Assembly (NCBI RefSeq): GCF_002849605.1
Contig: NZ_NPIB01000013.1
Coordinates: 54,428-118,427 of the forward strand
DNA length: 64,000 bases
Source: Photobacterium carnosum
Lineage (GTDB): Bacteria > Pseudomonadota > Gammaproteobacteria > Enterobacterales > Vibrionaceae
Direction of reading: 5' to 3'
The translations under genes and the position numbers were made by a program. A model generated the notes under the pieces. That model was not told the origin of the DNA. It made no database searches and worked only from the letters and a program-made list of their open reading frames with translations. Each line of letters opens with the position of its first letter. The first letter of the stretch is position 1. Of the stretch, positions 38,014 to 47,314 are shown in pieces.

Positions 38014-39339
38014 TTAGTGTACGTTGGCTGGGATTATTGTTCCATCAGCCGTAGGATTGTTTTTATTGGCACTCCATTGGTACCAACCACCATCGTAAAC
38101 ACTGATATTTTTCCAGCCGAGAACATGTGCGAAGAAGAATGCTTCTGATGCTCGCCAACCTGTACCACAGAAAAATGTCACATCTTGACGCGGTTTAATA
38201 TTCCATTTTGCCCATTGTGCTGCAATTTCATTACCACTTTTCATGGTTTGATCTGGGTTAAGAAAATCTTGCATGTGGTAAGAATCTGAGCCTGCGTGAC
38301 CCCACTTAGCACCTTCAATGCGTCCTTTTGGCTTAATGTAATCATAGCCGCTAGTTTTACCGATATATTCAGGCCAAGTACGAATACTCACGACAGATTG
38401 TTGACTCGCCGGTTTTTTCAATAATGATTTTACTTGTGTGGTATCGATTATATATTGAGGGTTTACTGGGATGGTCTTTCCAAACGCGACCGGTTTTTTA
38501 TTGTAATTAGGTAAGTTTTCTGTGGGGTAACCAGCATTAATCCATGCTGTCCAGCCACCATTTAATAAACGTACGTCTTTAACGCCAGCATACATTAAGA
38601 AGTTAGCAAAACGCGCTGCTGACATATTGTTACGAGCATAAAGTATAACTGTGGTGTCATAACGAATACCAAGATCTGCAATTACTTTCGTTAATGCTGT
38701 ATTACTGACTTTGTTCCACCATGGTTTTGATTCGATGGTATTGGTATTAACGTATAAAGAACCAGGAATATGATCAAGTAAATATTTTGTCGGTGGACCC
38801 CATTCAACTTCAACCAGTTTATAACCATGCTTTGGTGCGTAGCGAGGGTGCTTGCCGTCAATAAGATCATGTAGCCATGATGCGGGCACTAATTGTTGAA
38901 AATTGGGTAAAGCGCTAAGTTGACCATGGTAATGACTAAGGGATTGATTAATCGTTGTTAGCGACTGATAACCTTGAGCTTGTAATGCCGACGTTAATTG
39001 CTGAGCTTTATCTGCCGAGCAATATAAATAAGTAGGTAGGGTAGGTTTAAGATGTTTATCGCGTAATAGCGTTTGAAAACCTGAAGTATCTAACGTTTTT
39101 AACCAACTAGCATCAATGTTAACTGCACCAGCAATATGGCCGCCATACTGCTGTTGAGGCTCAGGCCAACCGTTATAAAGATTACTATTACGGCAATCAA
39201 TAATTTGTAGTGGTGTGTTGTGTGCTTGCTGTTGAGCTAATTGCTCAAATGTTGCTGTGGTTGGCGATATAGAGGGTGCGGCAAATAGAGAACCAGATGT
39301 CAATAATAGCACAACCATAGCTGTTGTTTTAATGAGCAT
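38014..39339 (-). CDS. ynjE: Periplasmic multi-rhodanese sulfurtransferase YnjE
   Basis: A secreted sulfurtransferase of 441 residues (E. coli YnjE about 435) built from three rhodanese domains after a signal peptide (MLIKTTAMVVLLLTSGSLFA). The middle domain has YARNNMSAAR with no active-site Cys, whereas the last has CGTGWRAS with Cys391, equivalent to the active Cys of YnjE. YnjE transfers sulfur and has been linked to molybdopterin biosynthesis. It lies beside mobB, also a Mo cofactor gene, in the same direction. Confidence 0.85.
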   Translation of the reverse strand: MLIKTTAMVVLLLTSGSLFAAPSISPTTATFEQLAQQQAHNTPLQIIDCRNSNLYNGWPEPQQQYGGHIAGAVNIDASWLKTLDTSGFQTLLRDKHLKPTLPTYLYCSADKAQQLTSALQAQGYQSLTTINQSLSHYHGQLSALPNFQQLVPASWLHDLIDGKHPRYAPKHGYKLVEVEWGPPTKYLLDHIPGSLYVNTNTIESKPWWNKVSNTALTKVIADLGIRYDTTVILYARNNMSAARFANFLMYAGVKDVRLLNGGWTAWINAGYPTENLPNYNKKPVAFGKTIPVNPQYIIDTTQVKSLLKKPASQQSVVSIRTWPEYIGKTSGYDYIKPKGRIEGAKWGHAGSDSYHMQDFLNPDQTMKSGNEIAAQWAKWNIKPRQDVTFFCGTGWRASEAFFFAHVLGWKNISVYDGGWYQWSANKNNPTADGTIIPANVH

Positions 39340-39500
39340 AATTAAATCAAATCACCTCAGTGATAGTTAAAAACAAGTGTGCATTTTAACGTTTTCAAAA
39401 TGTAATACAATTGGATTCCAATAAATTATAAAAAATCAGTTATTGGAATGATTGAAAAAATTAAATTATGGTGTCTTATGAATAATAAGGTTATTTAAAG

Positions 39501-39532
39501 TACCGCCGTTTAGAGAACACTAAACAGCGGTA
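39501..39532 (-). terminator. Hairpin after mobB, probable terminator
   Basis: TACCGCCGTTTAG (39501-39513) and CTAAACAGCGGTA (39520-39532) form a 13-bp stem. On the minus strand the single imperfection becomes a G-U pair. The following U-tract is short, so termination is only probable. Confidence 0.5.
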
Positions 39533-39557
39533 TTTATATGGCATCAAATATGCGTAA

Positions 39558-40079
39558 TTATGCTAACCATTTAATAATAAATTGACAAATATCTTGAGGG
39601 TTATTTAAATCTAGCTGTGGTAATGAACAGTTTTCAGGTGCTGGCTGATCACTAGCAAATGCCATAATTGTATTGTCGGTTGGATAAAGCAATGGTTTGC
39701 CGTAGCTTGGACGGTGAATTTCTATTTTTGGAAATGGTTGGTCACGAAACCCTTCAATTAAGACTAAGTCGAGTAGTTCATGATTAAGCTGACTTAGACA
39801 ATGATTTAATTCAGGATCTTGGCGTTCTTGTTGTGGATACTCAAAGAACAACATATGCCGAGATTTAGTGGCTAATAAGGTTTGGCTACAACCCGCATGA
39901 CGTAAGCGATAGCTATCTTTTCCTGGAGTATCAGGATCAATATCATGATGACTGTGCTTTAGAAGTCCGATTCGTAAATTGTGTTGTTTGAGTAGGGGAA
40001 TAAGTTGCTCAAGAAGTGTTGTCTTTCCTGAACCACTAAAACCCGCGAAACCGAGTATGGGTGTAGGCGATGTAATCAT
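39558..40079 (-). CDS. mobB: Molybdopterin-guanine dinucleotide biosynthesis protein B
   Basis: A P-loop GTPase of 173 residues (E. coli MobB about 175) that assists MobA in making the bis-MGD form of the molybdenum cofactor. Walker A is GFSGSGKTT near residue 15; LLKHSHHDIDPDTPGKDSYR and LVLIEGFRDQPFPKIEIHR-type motifs (seen in parts) are MobB-specific. The internal ATG at 40079 fits family length; the upstream frame is not conserved-looking. No mobA is next to it. Its product would serve the TMAO reductase, a bis-MGD enzyme. Confidence 0.93.
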   Translation of the reverse strand: MITSPTPILGFAGFSGSGKTTLLEQLIPLLKQHNLRIGLLKHSHHDIDPDTPGKDSYRLRHAGCSQTLLATKSRHMLFFEYPQQERQDPELNHCLSQLNHELLDLVLIEGFRDQPFPKIEIHRPSYGKPLLYPTDNTIMAFASDQPAPENCSLPQLDLNNPQDICQFIIKWLA

Positions 40080-40345
40080 TATGAGACCCGTTGATATTGA
40101 TTCTTTTGCTATTATATACCTAACAAAAGTGAACACCTATCTACCGTGTATATTTATTGATATATAAGGGATTTATTTAAATAAACTTAATTTTGAGTTG
40201 TTGAATAAAAAACAGTAATCATGTTTTTTGGTAATAATAATGTGACAGTCTACATTTAATCTATATTGAGTTTATTATTATTAATAAGTCTATGACAGTC
40301 ATAAATATAACAATTAATATAATATTTCCTAACAGGGAGTGTGTA

Positions 40346-40837
40346 ATGTGGGCGACGTTAGATTTTGAAGCATCAGGACTCTCAGAATTTTCTTATCCAA
40401 TAGAAGTAGGTTACTCACTACCAAGTGGTGTGGATCATAGCTTACTCATTAATCCGTTATCAGCCAGTGATGAGTGGCTGTATTGGGACACTTTTTCTGA
40501 ATCACATATTCATGGCATTACACGGGATGAATTAAAGCAAGATGGTAAGCAAGTTGTCGATGTTTGCCAGCATCTTAATGCAGTTTTAGGGCAATATGAA
40601 CGGGTGTTTTGTGATAGTGAATGGGATTTGTTTTGGTTAGGTCGGTTATATCATGCGGCTCATATGCGACCTTCATTTATGCTAACGGAGATCTGTTGTT
40701 GGCTCAAACAACATAATGGTCTTGATCGTGAATATTTTCAATTAGCCCTTGAACGGCAAGGACCCGTTAAACATCGTGCGAGTTATGATGCCAAACAAAT
40801 TCGGCTAGCACTGAATACATTAATGAATAATCAGTAA
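40346..40837 (+). CDS. DEDD-type 3'-5' exonuclease-like protein
   Basis: A 163-residue protein of the ribonuclease H-like/DnaQ exonuclease superfamily. LDFEASGL gives the first two acidic residues, a central CDSEWDLFWL the third, and HRASYDAKQIRLAL the His and final Asp. It may act on RNA or DNA. The ATG at 40346 has a strong GGGAG site; the upstream frame lacks one. The EEP-family hydrolase follows after 95 bases. Confidence 0.75.
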   Translation: MWATLDFEASGLSEFSYPIEVGYSLPSGVDHSLLINPLSASDEWLYWDTFSESHIHGITRDELKQDGKQVVDVCQHLNAVLGQYERVFCDSEWDLFWLGRLYHAAHMRPSFMLTEICCWLKQHNGLDREYFQLALERQGPVKHRASYDAKQIRLALNTLMNNQ

Positions 40838-40932
40838 TATTATCTATTTATAAATCTGATGTTTATTATTGGCGGTATAGTTAATGACGATTACAATGTT
40901 TGGTATAAAAGCATATGTATATGAGAATTTAA

Positions 40933-42060
40933 GTGAAATCTACGTCTAGTCGTAATCAATCACTGCGTGTGGCGATGTTTAATATTTCGATGTCAGACAG
41001 TGAACCAGACAAAATATTAGCATTAACAACAAATCCTAATATTACGCGTTTAAAACGTCTCGCAGCCATTATTCAACATGCCGCAGCTGATGTGATATTG
41101 CTGTGTGAGTTCGATCATCTCGGGGATGGGGGTGATGATGGTGCGTTAGCCTCTTTCTGTGATAATTATTTAGCGATTTCTCAATATGGACAAGATCCTA
41201 TCGAGTATCCATACCGTTTGTGCCCAGCCACTAATACGGGTTTATTGACAGGGGTTGATCTCAATCAGGATGGCATGATTTCATTGCCAGCTGATGGAAT
41301 GGGATTTGGTCATTTTCACGGTAATTTTGGTTTTGTTTTATTATCTAAATACCCTATTCAAGATAATAATGTCCGTTCATGGCAACATCTGCTGTGGAAC
41401 ACGATGCCAAATACATTGATCCCTCGTGATTTTTACAGTCCTGAAGCGGTAAATATATTACGATTATCGTCTAAAAATCATCTTATTATACCTATCCAGT
41501 GTGGTTTTAAAGTGATAAACCTCGTGTGTTGCCATCCAACACCACCTGTATTTGATGGTCCTGAACGTCGCAATGCAAAACGTAATCATGATGAAATTCA
41601 ACTTATTTGCGATATTCTCGATAATGCTGCGTATTTAGAGGACGATGCGGGTATTGCTGGTGGGCTAGCTCTCGATCAATCTTTTGTTGTGCTGGGCGAT
41701 CTTAATGCTGATGTTACCGATGGTGATGGCTTAAAAACTCCGATTAAAGATTTACTTAATCACCCTCGGGTTCACCAACAGGTAAGTCATGGGGCATTAA
41801 CGCCTAAAAGTATAGGGGGGAGTGAATATCGTCCGTGGCAACGACGTAAAGGGTGTAATAATGAATGGACTCATTTAGGTGGAATGCGTTTAGATTATGT
41901 GTTGCCATCGGCTAATTTAAATGTTGTAAAGAGTGGCGTATTTTGGCCTGAAAAAGCTCACCCATTACGACAATTAATGCTTGATGATAAAGGGCGAGAA
42001 AAACCACTAGCAGGATCTGATCATCGATTAGTTTGGGTTGATATCAAACTTACCGAGTAA
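40933..42060 (+). CDS. Endonuclease/exonuclease/phosphatase (EEP) family hydrolase
   Basis: A 375-residue EEP-fold metal-dependent phosphoesterase. Motifs are VAMFNIS, VILLCEFDHL (metal Glu), VVLGDLNADVTDGDG (Asp/Asn) and AGSDHRLVWVDI (catalytic His). There is no signal peptide. It starts with GTG at 40933 with a weak ribosome site. Substrate unknown; nucleic acid or phospholipid are both possible. Confidence 0.78.
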   Translation: MKSTSSRNQSLRVAMFNISMSDSEPDKILALTTNPNITRLKRLAAIIQHAAADVILLCEFDHLGDGGDDGALASFCDNYLAISQYGQDPIEYPYRLCPATNTGLLTGVDLNQDGMISLPADGMGFGHFHGNFGFVLLSKYPIQDNNVRSWQHLLWNTMPNTLIPRDFYSPEAVNILRLSSKNHLIIPIQCGFKVINLVCCHPTPPVFDGPERRNAKRNHDEIQLICDILDNAAYLEDDAGIAGGLALDQSFVVLGDLNADVTDGDGLKTPIKDLLNHPRVHQQVSHGALTPKSIGGSEYRPWQRRKGCNNEWTHLGGMRLDYVLPSANLNVVKSGVFWPEKAHPLRQLMLDDKGREKPLAGSDHRLVWVDIKLTE

Positions 42061-42070
42061 TTATTATAAT

Positions 42071-42102
42071 AAAAGAGGAACAATAACGATTGTCCCTCTT
42101 TT
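42071..42102. terminator. Bidirectional terminator
   Basis: AAAAGAGG and CCTCTTTT flank an inner AACAAT/ATTGT pairing between two converging genes. Confidence 0.85.
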
Positions 42103-42110
42103 AAATTGTA

Positions 42111-42566
42111 TTAATTATTGGTATCTGCGGTCTTTTTTGCCCAAATTTCAAGCTTGGCTTTTTTAGTCACACCCGCTAAATTCAATGTTGCATTACCAAT
42201 ACTGTTATATGTCAATTCAATTGATTTTATTTTATTTTGAGCGCGATCAAGTGTCATTGCGCGTGTAGAACTATTTTTAGTTAGTAAACCTAATGTTGAC
42301 AGTTGTTGCACATGACCATCAGCATAATTGATTTTAATAGCATCTATTTGTACAGTGCCTTGTATGCACGTTAATTTAAGATGGTTATAGTGTGCGGAAT
42401 TAAATAATGAGTTGATTGTGACAGTATCAGTATCTGTTTGAAAATTAGCAGTTTTAGTGGCTAGTTTAACCCAATGGTTTGATGTTTCTTTAGGTGTGCT
42501 ATTACAACCACTTAATGTTGCCAGTAATAGAATGCCAGCTAAAAATGGATAGATAAATTTACTCAT
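42111..42566 (-). CDS. Lipoprotein, DUF2541 (YaaI-like)
   Basis: A 151-residue exported protein with a lipobox LSGC at 19-22, so probably a membrane-anchored lipoprotein. The mature part is beta-rich (VTINSLFNSAHYNHLKLTC, IDAIKINYADG) and resembles DUF2541. Function is unknown. Confidence 0.7.
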   Translation of the reverse strand: MSKFIYPFLAGILLLATLSGCNSTPKETSNHWVKLATKTANFQTDTDTVTINSLFNSAHYNHLKLTCIQGTVQIDAIKINYADGHVQQLSTLGLLTKNSSTRAMTLDRAQNKIKSIELTYNSIGNATLNLAGVTKKAKLEIWAKKTADTNN

Positions 42567-42725
42567 AAAACCTCAATAAAGTAATAATAAAATCTGTTAT
42601 GTATTTTATTGGTAACGTCGAATTTTTGTAAATTATGTCATACTTTAGAGGTTAGATGTTATAAATATGATAAAATGACTAAATATCTCAGTCATTTTAT
42701 ATTGATGATATTTTTAGATTGTTAA

Positions 42726-43346
42726 TTAAAAATATTTACCGCGGATAGTATTGAAATTTTCTTTAAGTGCGCAGGTAGTAAACGTTTTAATGACCATAGA
42801 GTCAGACCAATAATTAGTTGACCAACCTGCTTTTTGTTTGAGTAGTTGTATAAATTGAAGCGTTGATAACCCTCGACGCCAAGCGCTTGGTAATACAACT
42901 GTTTGTACGTGTCGATCCGTTAACAACACCCCTTGCTTACTATGAGATAAATACTCAAACAATTCAGCTTCAGTACTAAAGGGTTGTATAACCAACGGTG
43001 ATAGCACTTCGACTTCAATACTTAAATCATCAAGTTGATCTTCTGCAAGTGGCATAAAACGGCGATCTTCATAAGCACTACCAATCGCTTTGTTATGCAT
43101 TTCTAATATTAAAGGTTTAGTTGCAATCGTAGAACCGATACAACCTTGTAGTTGACCGTTAACTTCTAATGTTACAAAGCATGCTGCAGGTTGCAACATT
43201 TTACGATTATAGTGCTCTATTTTAGGTGCAGACGTTGAAATTGCTTTTTCTGAAAAATGACCTCGAATCGCATCACGGGCAATATCCAGTAGCTGCGTAA
43301 GTTCACCTTTATTGTATGTTTGATGTGTGACAGCTGAAGTATCCAC
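42726..43346 (-). CDS. AMMECR1-domain protein
   Basis: A 206-residue protein of the AMMECR1 (AmmeMemoRadiSam A) family, unknown function. The motif LQGCIGS stands in place of the family LRGCIG, and AYEDRRFMPL follows. No MEMO or radical-SAM partner lies next to it. The start is GTG at 43346, behind a perfect AAAGGAG. The 365-base region toward the glutaredoxin gene contains no gene I can see. Confidence 0.8.
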   Translation of the reverse strand: MDTSAVTHQTYNKGELTQLLDIARDAIRGHFSEKAISTSAPKIEHYNRKMLQPAACFVTLEVNGQLQGCIGSTIATKPLILEMHNKAIGSAYEDRRFMPLAEDQLDDLSIEVEVLSPLVIQPFSTEAELFEYLSHSKQGVLLTDRHVQTVVLPSAWRRGLSTLQFIQLLKQKAGWSTNYWSDSMVIKTFTTCALKENFNTIRGKYF

Positions 43347-43711
43347 CAGTGTTCTCCTTTTTGATTCTTATGAATTATCAATACGTCCGTATATAAATAA
43401 TGAAGGTGTGTATTTATAAAATGCTTGGCAGTGATATAAAATGTTATACGAGCTATAACTTATTTTATTGTTTGATTAATATCATCTATTTTTACTGATT
43501 ATTCAATATGTGCGTAAGTAAAAAGTGTTAACTTGTTTGTCTAATTTATACTATTTGTAAGTTTCGCATAAGCGTGTTGTTAAATTGTCATAACTGAGTG
43601 ATATTTGTGCTTTTTTGATTATTTTTTTGATTGTGTTGTTTATGGGTTTTACTCACAACGTAGATTGTTTTATCGTTAATGTCATTTTTGATACTGAAGA
43701 TACATTAGATT

Positions 43712-44029
43712 ATGAATAGCGATCAAGGTTTGACAATTGAACAATTAAGTGAATATAAAAATGTGATAATCACTCAGCCTAATTGTCCGTATTGTGTAAA
43801 AGCAAAAGCATTGCTGGATCAGCAAGGTACTGAATATGTGACATTAGTACTCGGACAACAATTAACAAAAATGGTTATGGTGGATTTTATTCAACATAGT
43901 GCAAATGTTAATGTACGAACAGTACCACAGATTATTTTAGATGGTCACTATATTGGCGGTCATGATGATTTAGTTGCATTTCTTGAACGTCAAGTTGGTA
44001 ATACTAGCTTTGATGATTTTGAGTTATAG
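43712..44029 (+). CDS. Glutaredoxin, dithiol type
   Basis: A thiol-disulfide oxidoreductase of 105 residues with active site Cys25-Pro-Tyr-Cys28 and the glutathione-binding TVPQIILDG and GGHDD motifs. It reduces protein or glutathione mixed disulfides in the cytoplasm. It resembles GrxA/GrxC-type proteins; I cannot decide which. Ends at a good terminator. Confidence 0.9.
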   Translation: MNSDQGLTIEQLSEYKNVIITQPNCPYCVKAKALLDQQGTEYVTLVLGQQLTKMVMVDFIQHSANVNVRTVPQIILDGHYIGGHDDLVAFLERQVGNTSFDDFEL

Positions 44030-44050
44030 AATTGATCTAATATAACTAAT

Positions 44051-44072
44051 GAAGGGGGAATTCCCCCTTTTT
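44051..44072 (+). terminator. Terminator of the glutaredoxin gene
   Basis: AAGGGGG-AATT-CCCCCTT then T-run. Confidence 0.88.
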
Positions 44073-44091
44073 ATAAATACCTAAGAGATAA

Positions 44092-44301
44092 ATGATGAAA
44101 TTGGATTTTTCGCAATTAAATAAACAAGCTAAACAATCATTTAGTAATCAACATGCAGTAATAAAAAAAGTGATGCAAGGGAAAGTGGTTGCTTGTGAGA
44201 AATGTGGACAACCTTTGGTATTGATTACACCAGAACAAAGTGAGCAACCAGGAATAGGTTGTATAAAAGGTTGTACTTTTATCTCTCTTGAGTTTGCTTG
44301 A
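44092..44301 (+). CDS. Small zinc-binding-like protein
   Basis: A 69-residue protein with four cysteines in CEKCGQPL and GCIKGC arrangement, suggesting a small metal knuckle. No family recognised. It starts at tandem ATGs (44092/44095). The 566 bases after it have no further gene. Confidence 0.6.
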   Translation: MMKLDFSQLNKQAKQSFSNQHAVIKKVMQGKVVACEKCGQPLVLITPEQSEQPGIGCIKGCTFISLEFA

Positions 44302-44727
44302 TAATTTACCATTACTTGTTTTTATTGTCGTTTTTGATTAAAAAATAATCGATACTGGTTAATTTTTGCAAACTTACTAATTAATTATAATTAACTTTTA
44401 AACAGTATTATTTTTTCAAGAAGCTTTATTATTCATACTAAAAGCGATGAGTTGATAATGGCTTATTCATTTTTATAATGCGGTAAGTTAATACCAATAT
44501 TTTTTGTTTATTTATACTAATGAGTGCTTCTACTATTTAGGGTGAATATTACGTCTAATCTATTGATTAAAAATAATAAAAATAAATGTAATTTGGTATT
44601 GTTACATATAAAAAGTAGTTAAAAATTTCAAATGAACTAAAGTTGTAGCAATAGATAGTTAGAGTACAAATAAAAAATAGTTATTGTGATAAAAAGCAAT
44701 TAATAGCAACGTCTGCTTTGGGCTTAA

Positions 44728-44748
44728 AATGAATCAAATCAATTCATT
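44728..44748. repeat. Inverted repeat upstream of the BCCT gene
   Basis: AATGAAT (44728-44734) mirrors ATTCATT (44742-44748), nested inside a wider AGCAAC/GTTGCT pair (about 44705 and 44751). It lies 120 bases before the transporter start in a 566-base, very AT-rich gap with no gene; it could be an operator. Confidence 0.35.
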
Positions 44749-44867
44749 TGGTTGCTTTATTGCTCTATTGACAGTTCTTATCTACTAATGGTTATATAAT
44801 GGCGCTTTAATTTTTATTTACATGACTAAATATTATAGTTGAGGCGATATCTAACAGGATGTAATAA

Positions 44868-46442
44868 ATGAGTAAACACGATAAATATAGTATAAATAAT
44901 ACGGATTACACTATTGGGCAAGATAACGTCCAAAAGTGGGGGTTCGATGTGCATAACGCCGTTTTTGGTGTGAGTGCTGGATTGATAGTCATTTTTTTAA
45001 TTGCAATTTTAGTTACTGATCCAGCAACAGCAAAAGCCGCTTTAGATAGTGTAAAGAGTGCGATTGTTAATCAATTTGCTTCTTTATTTATTTGGGCCGG
45101 TAATTTCTTTGTTTTCTTTTGTTTAGCCTTGATTGTTTCACCGTATGGACGCATTCGTCTAGGTGGTAAAGATGCAGAAGCTGAGCACACAACATTATCA
45201 TGGCTTTCAATGCTATTTGCTGCGGGTATGGGCATTGGCTTAATGTTTTGGAGTGTAGCTGAACCTGCCGCTTATTTCACTGGTTGGGGTGGTTCTACAC
45301 CATTAAATGTCACACCAGGAACACCAGAAGCTTTTCAAGTCGCGATGGGTGCAACGATGTACCACTGGGGTTTACACCCTTGGGCTATCTATGGTGTTGT
45401 TGCATTATCAATGGCATATTTTGCTTATAATAAAGGATTACCCCTTTCTATTCGCTCTGTATTTTATCCCATTCTTGGTGATCGTACATGGGGTTGGGCT
45501 GGACATATCATTGATATTCTAGCTGTTTTAGCAACATTGTTTGGTTTAGCGACCTCATTAGGCTTAGGTGCACAACAAGCCGCGAGTGGTATTAACCATG
45601 TATTTGGTACTCATGGCGGCTTAGGATTACAGATTGGTATTATCATTGTTGTGACTTGTGTCGCTATTTATTCTGTAGCAAAAGGCATCGATTCTGGTGT
45701 TAAGTTACTGAGTAATATTAATATGATAGTTGCCGTTGTCTTATTGATTTTTGTAGCTCTTGTCGGTTTTTCTGTTTCTATTGATACTATTCCAAAGACA
45801 GTAATGGGATATATTGAAAACTTTATTCCGTTAAGTAATCCATATGATCGTGCTGATGAAAAATGGATGCATGCTTGGACTGTTGTGTATTGGGCATGGT
45901 GGATTTCATGGTCACCATTTGTAGGTTCATTTATTGCGCGTATCTCAAAAGGTCGTACTGTTCGTGAGTTCTTAATTGCAGTATTACTTATTCCAACAGC
46001 AGTAACGATTGTTTGGATGTCAGTCTTTGGTGGACAGGCTATTCATCAAATAATGGATCATATTGGTACATTAGGCACGAAAGGTATCACCCAAGTGCCG
46101 TTAGCAATGTTCCAAATGTATGATGCGTTACCCTTTGGTACTATTTTATCGTTTATTTCGGTGATTCTTATTTTGGTGTTCTTTGTTACATCATCAGATT
46201 CGGGCTCATTGGTTATCGATAGTATTACAGCTGGTGGTAAAGTTGATAACCCTGTTGCGCAGCGTATTTTCTGGGCTGCCGTTGAAGGTGTTATTGCGAT
46301 TGCATTGTTATGGGTTGGTGGTACGCAAGCCATTGAAGCATTACAAGCGGGTACAATTTCTACAGCGTTACCGTTTACGTTTATTTTATTATTAATGTGC
46401 GTCAGTTTATTAATGGGCTTTAGAACCGAGCGTGATAAATAA
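44868..46442 (+). CDS. BCCT family betaine/carnitine/choline transporter
   Basis: An inner-membrane Na+- or H+-coupled transporter of 524 residues with about 12 helices. Family signatures are AAGMGIGLMFWSVAEP, the Trp-rich YWAWWISWSPFVGSFIARISKGRTVREF (seen in pieces) and the glycine-rich HWGLHPWAIYG. It lacks a long C-terminal tail, unlike the osmosensing BetP. In a marine bacterium it probably imports glycine betaine, choline, carnitine or DMSP; the exact substrate is not evident. Confidence 0.92.
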   Translation: MSKHDKYSINNTDYTIGQDNVQKWGFDVHNAVFGVSAGLIVIFLIAILVTDPATAKAALDSVKSAIVNQFASLFIWAGNFFVFFCLALIVSPYGRIRLGGKDAEAEHTTLSWLSMLFAAGMGIGLMFWSVAEPAAYFTGWGGSTPLNVTPGTPEAFQVAMGATMYHWGLHPWAIYGVVALSMAYFAYNKGLPLSIRSVFYPILGDRTWGWAGHIIDILAVLATLFGLATSLGLGAQQAASGINHVFGTHGGLGLQIGIIIVVTCVAIYSVAKGIDSGVKLLSNINMIVAVVLLIFVALVGFSVSIDTIPKTVMGYIENFIPLSNPYDRADEKWMHAWTVVYWAWWISWSPFVGSFIARISKGRTVREFLIAVLLIPTAVTIVWMSVFGGQAIHQIMDHIGTLGTKGITQVPLAMFQMYDALPFGTILSFISVILILVFFVTSSDSGSLVIDSITAGGKVDNPVAQRIFWAAVEGVIAIALLWVGGTQAIEALQAGTISTALPFTFILLLMCVSLLMGFRTERDK

Positions 46443-46479
46443 CCCATTAGTTAAGTACTTAAAATAACGCTAACGTCAT

Positions 46480-46521
46480 AAAAAGCAGCCGCCAGAATAA
46501 GATCTGAGTGGCTGCTTTTTT
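46480..46521 (+). terminator. Terminator of the BCCT gene
   Basis: AAAAGCAGCC and GGCTGCTTTT bracket a long loop, followed by T6. Confidence 0.8.
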
Positions 46522-46549
46522 ATGGGAGTCGTTTTCTGTAACAATCGTT

Positions 46550-47299
46550 TTATTCCCAAAGGTAGCCAATGGGTGTTTCAGGACTAAAGTGATAGGCGAT
46601 TTGTGCTTGAAGTAATTCTGCTGTTGCTAAAGAATCAGTTAATGCATGGTGCGGTTGGTAGGCTGGTAGACCATAACGAGAACGGCATTTTCCCAGTCGT
46701 ACTGAATCTGGACGTTTACCTTTTAATCTATTCCACAGGCCGTTAACTAGTTGCTGTTGAATGGTTGCTTCAATGGCTAATGTATCAACGACGGGGAATT
46801 GAATTCCTTCTCCTAAGCGAATTTTTAAGGCGCGATCCATAAATTGTCGCTCAATATTTTTGTAATGTACAACGACAACTTTTCCCGCTAGCGCATCTAA
46901 TACCGCTTCAAGAATACGACGTAAATCAGGTGCTTGTTGCACGTCAGAGTGCGTAATACCGTGAATAACGACAGAATCTTCTTCTAATTTTACCTTAGGT
47001 TTTACTACCCAATGTTGTGATTCTCGACAATAAATACGATGAATATCAAAGGGTACTAATCCAATACTAACAATATCATCAGTTTCTGAATTGAGTCCTG
47101 TCGTTTCAAAATCGAGTGCCACAAAAGGCACTTCACTTAATGGTGTGTCTTCAGCGATAATACCCGTCTGATAATAAGATTTTATGCGGCTATCTTGTGC
47201 TTCTTGCGCCAATATTTTGAACCGTAAATGCCAGTCAGAAACTGGCATGTTACGCGTAAAGTGTGCAGAAGCAGATTGTTTTGATCCGTAATGAAACAT
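46550..47299 (-). CDS. DnaQ-type 3'-5' exonuclease
   Basis: A 249-residue DEDDh exonuclease. ALDFETTGLN gives the first acidic pair, VVHYKNIERQFMD the third, and HHALTDSLATAELL the His and final Asp. It is 15 bases after the DUF294 gene and certainly co-transcribed. This pair is common in Vibrio and Shewanella-type genomes, where I recall a link to acs loci; no acs lies in this window. Confidence 0.85.
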   Translation of the reverse strand: MFHYGSKQSASAHFTRNMPVSDWHLRFKILAQEAQDSRIKSYYQTGIIAEDTPLSEVPFVALDFETTGLNSETDDIVSIGLVPFDIHRIYCRESQHWVVKPKVKLEEDSVVIHGITHSDVQQAPDLRRILEAVLDALAGKVVVVHYKNIERQFMDRALKIRLGEGIQFPVVDTLAIEATIQQQLVNGLWNRLKGKRPDSVRLGKCRSRYGLPAYQPHHALTDSLATAELLQAQIAYHFSPETPIGYLWE

Positions 47300-47314
47300 T
47301 AACTGCTCTTTTTA

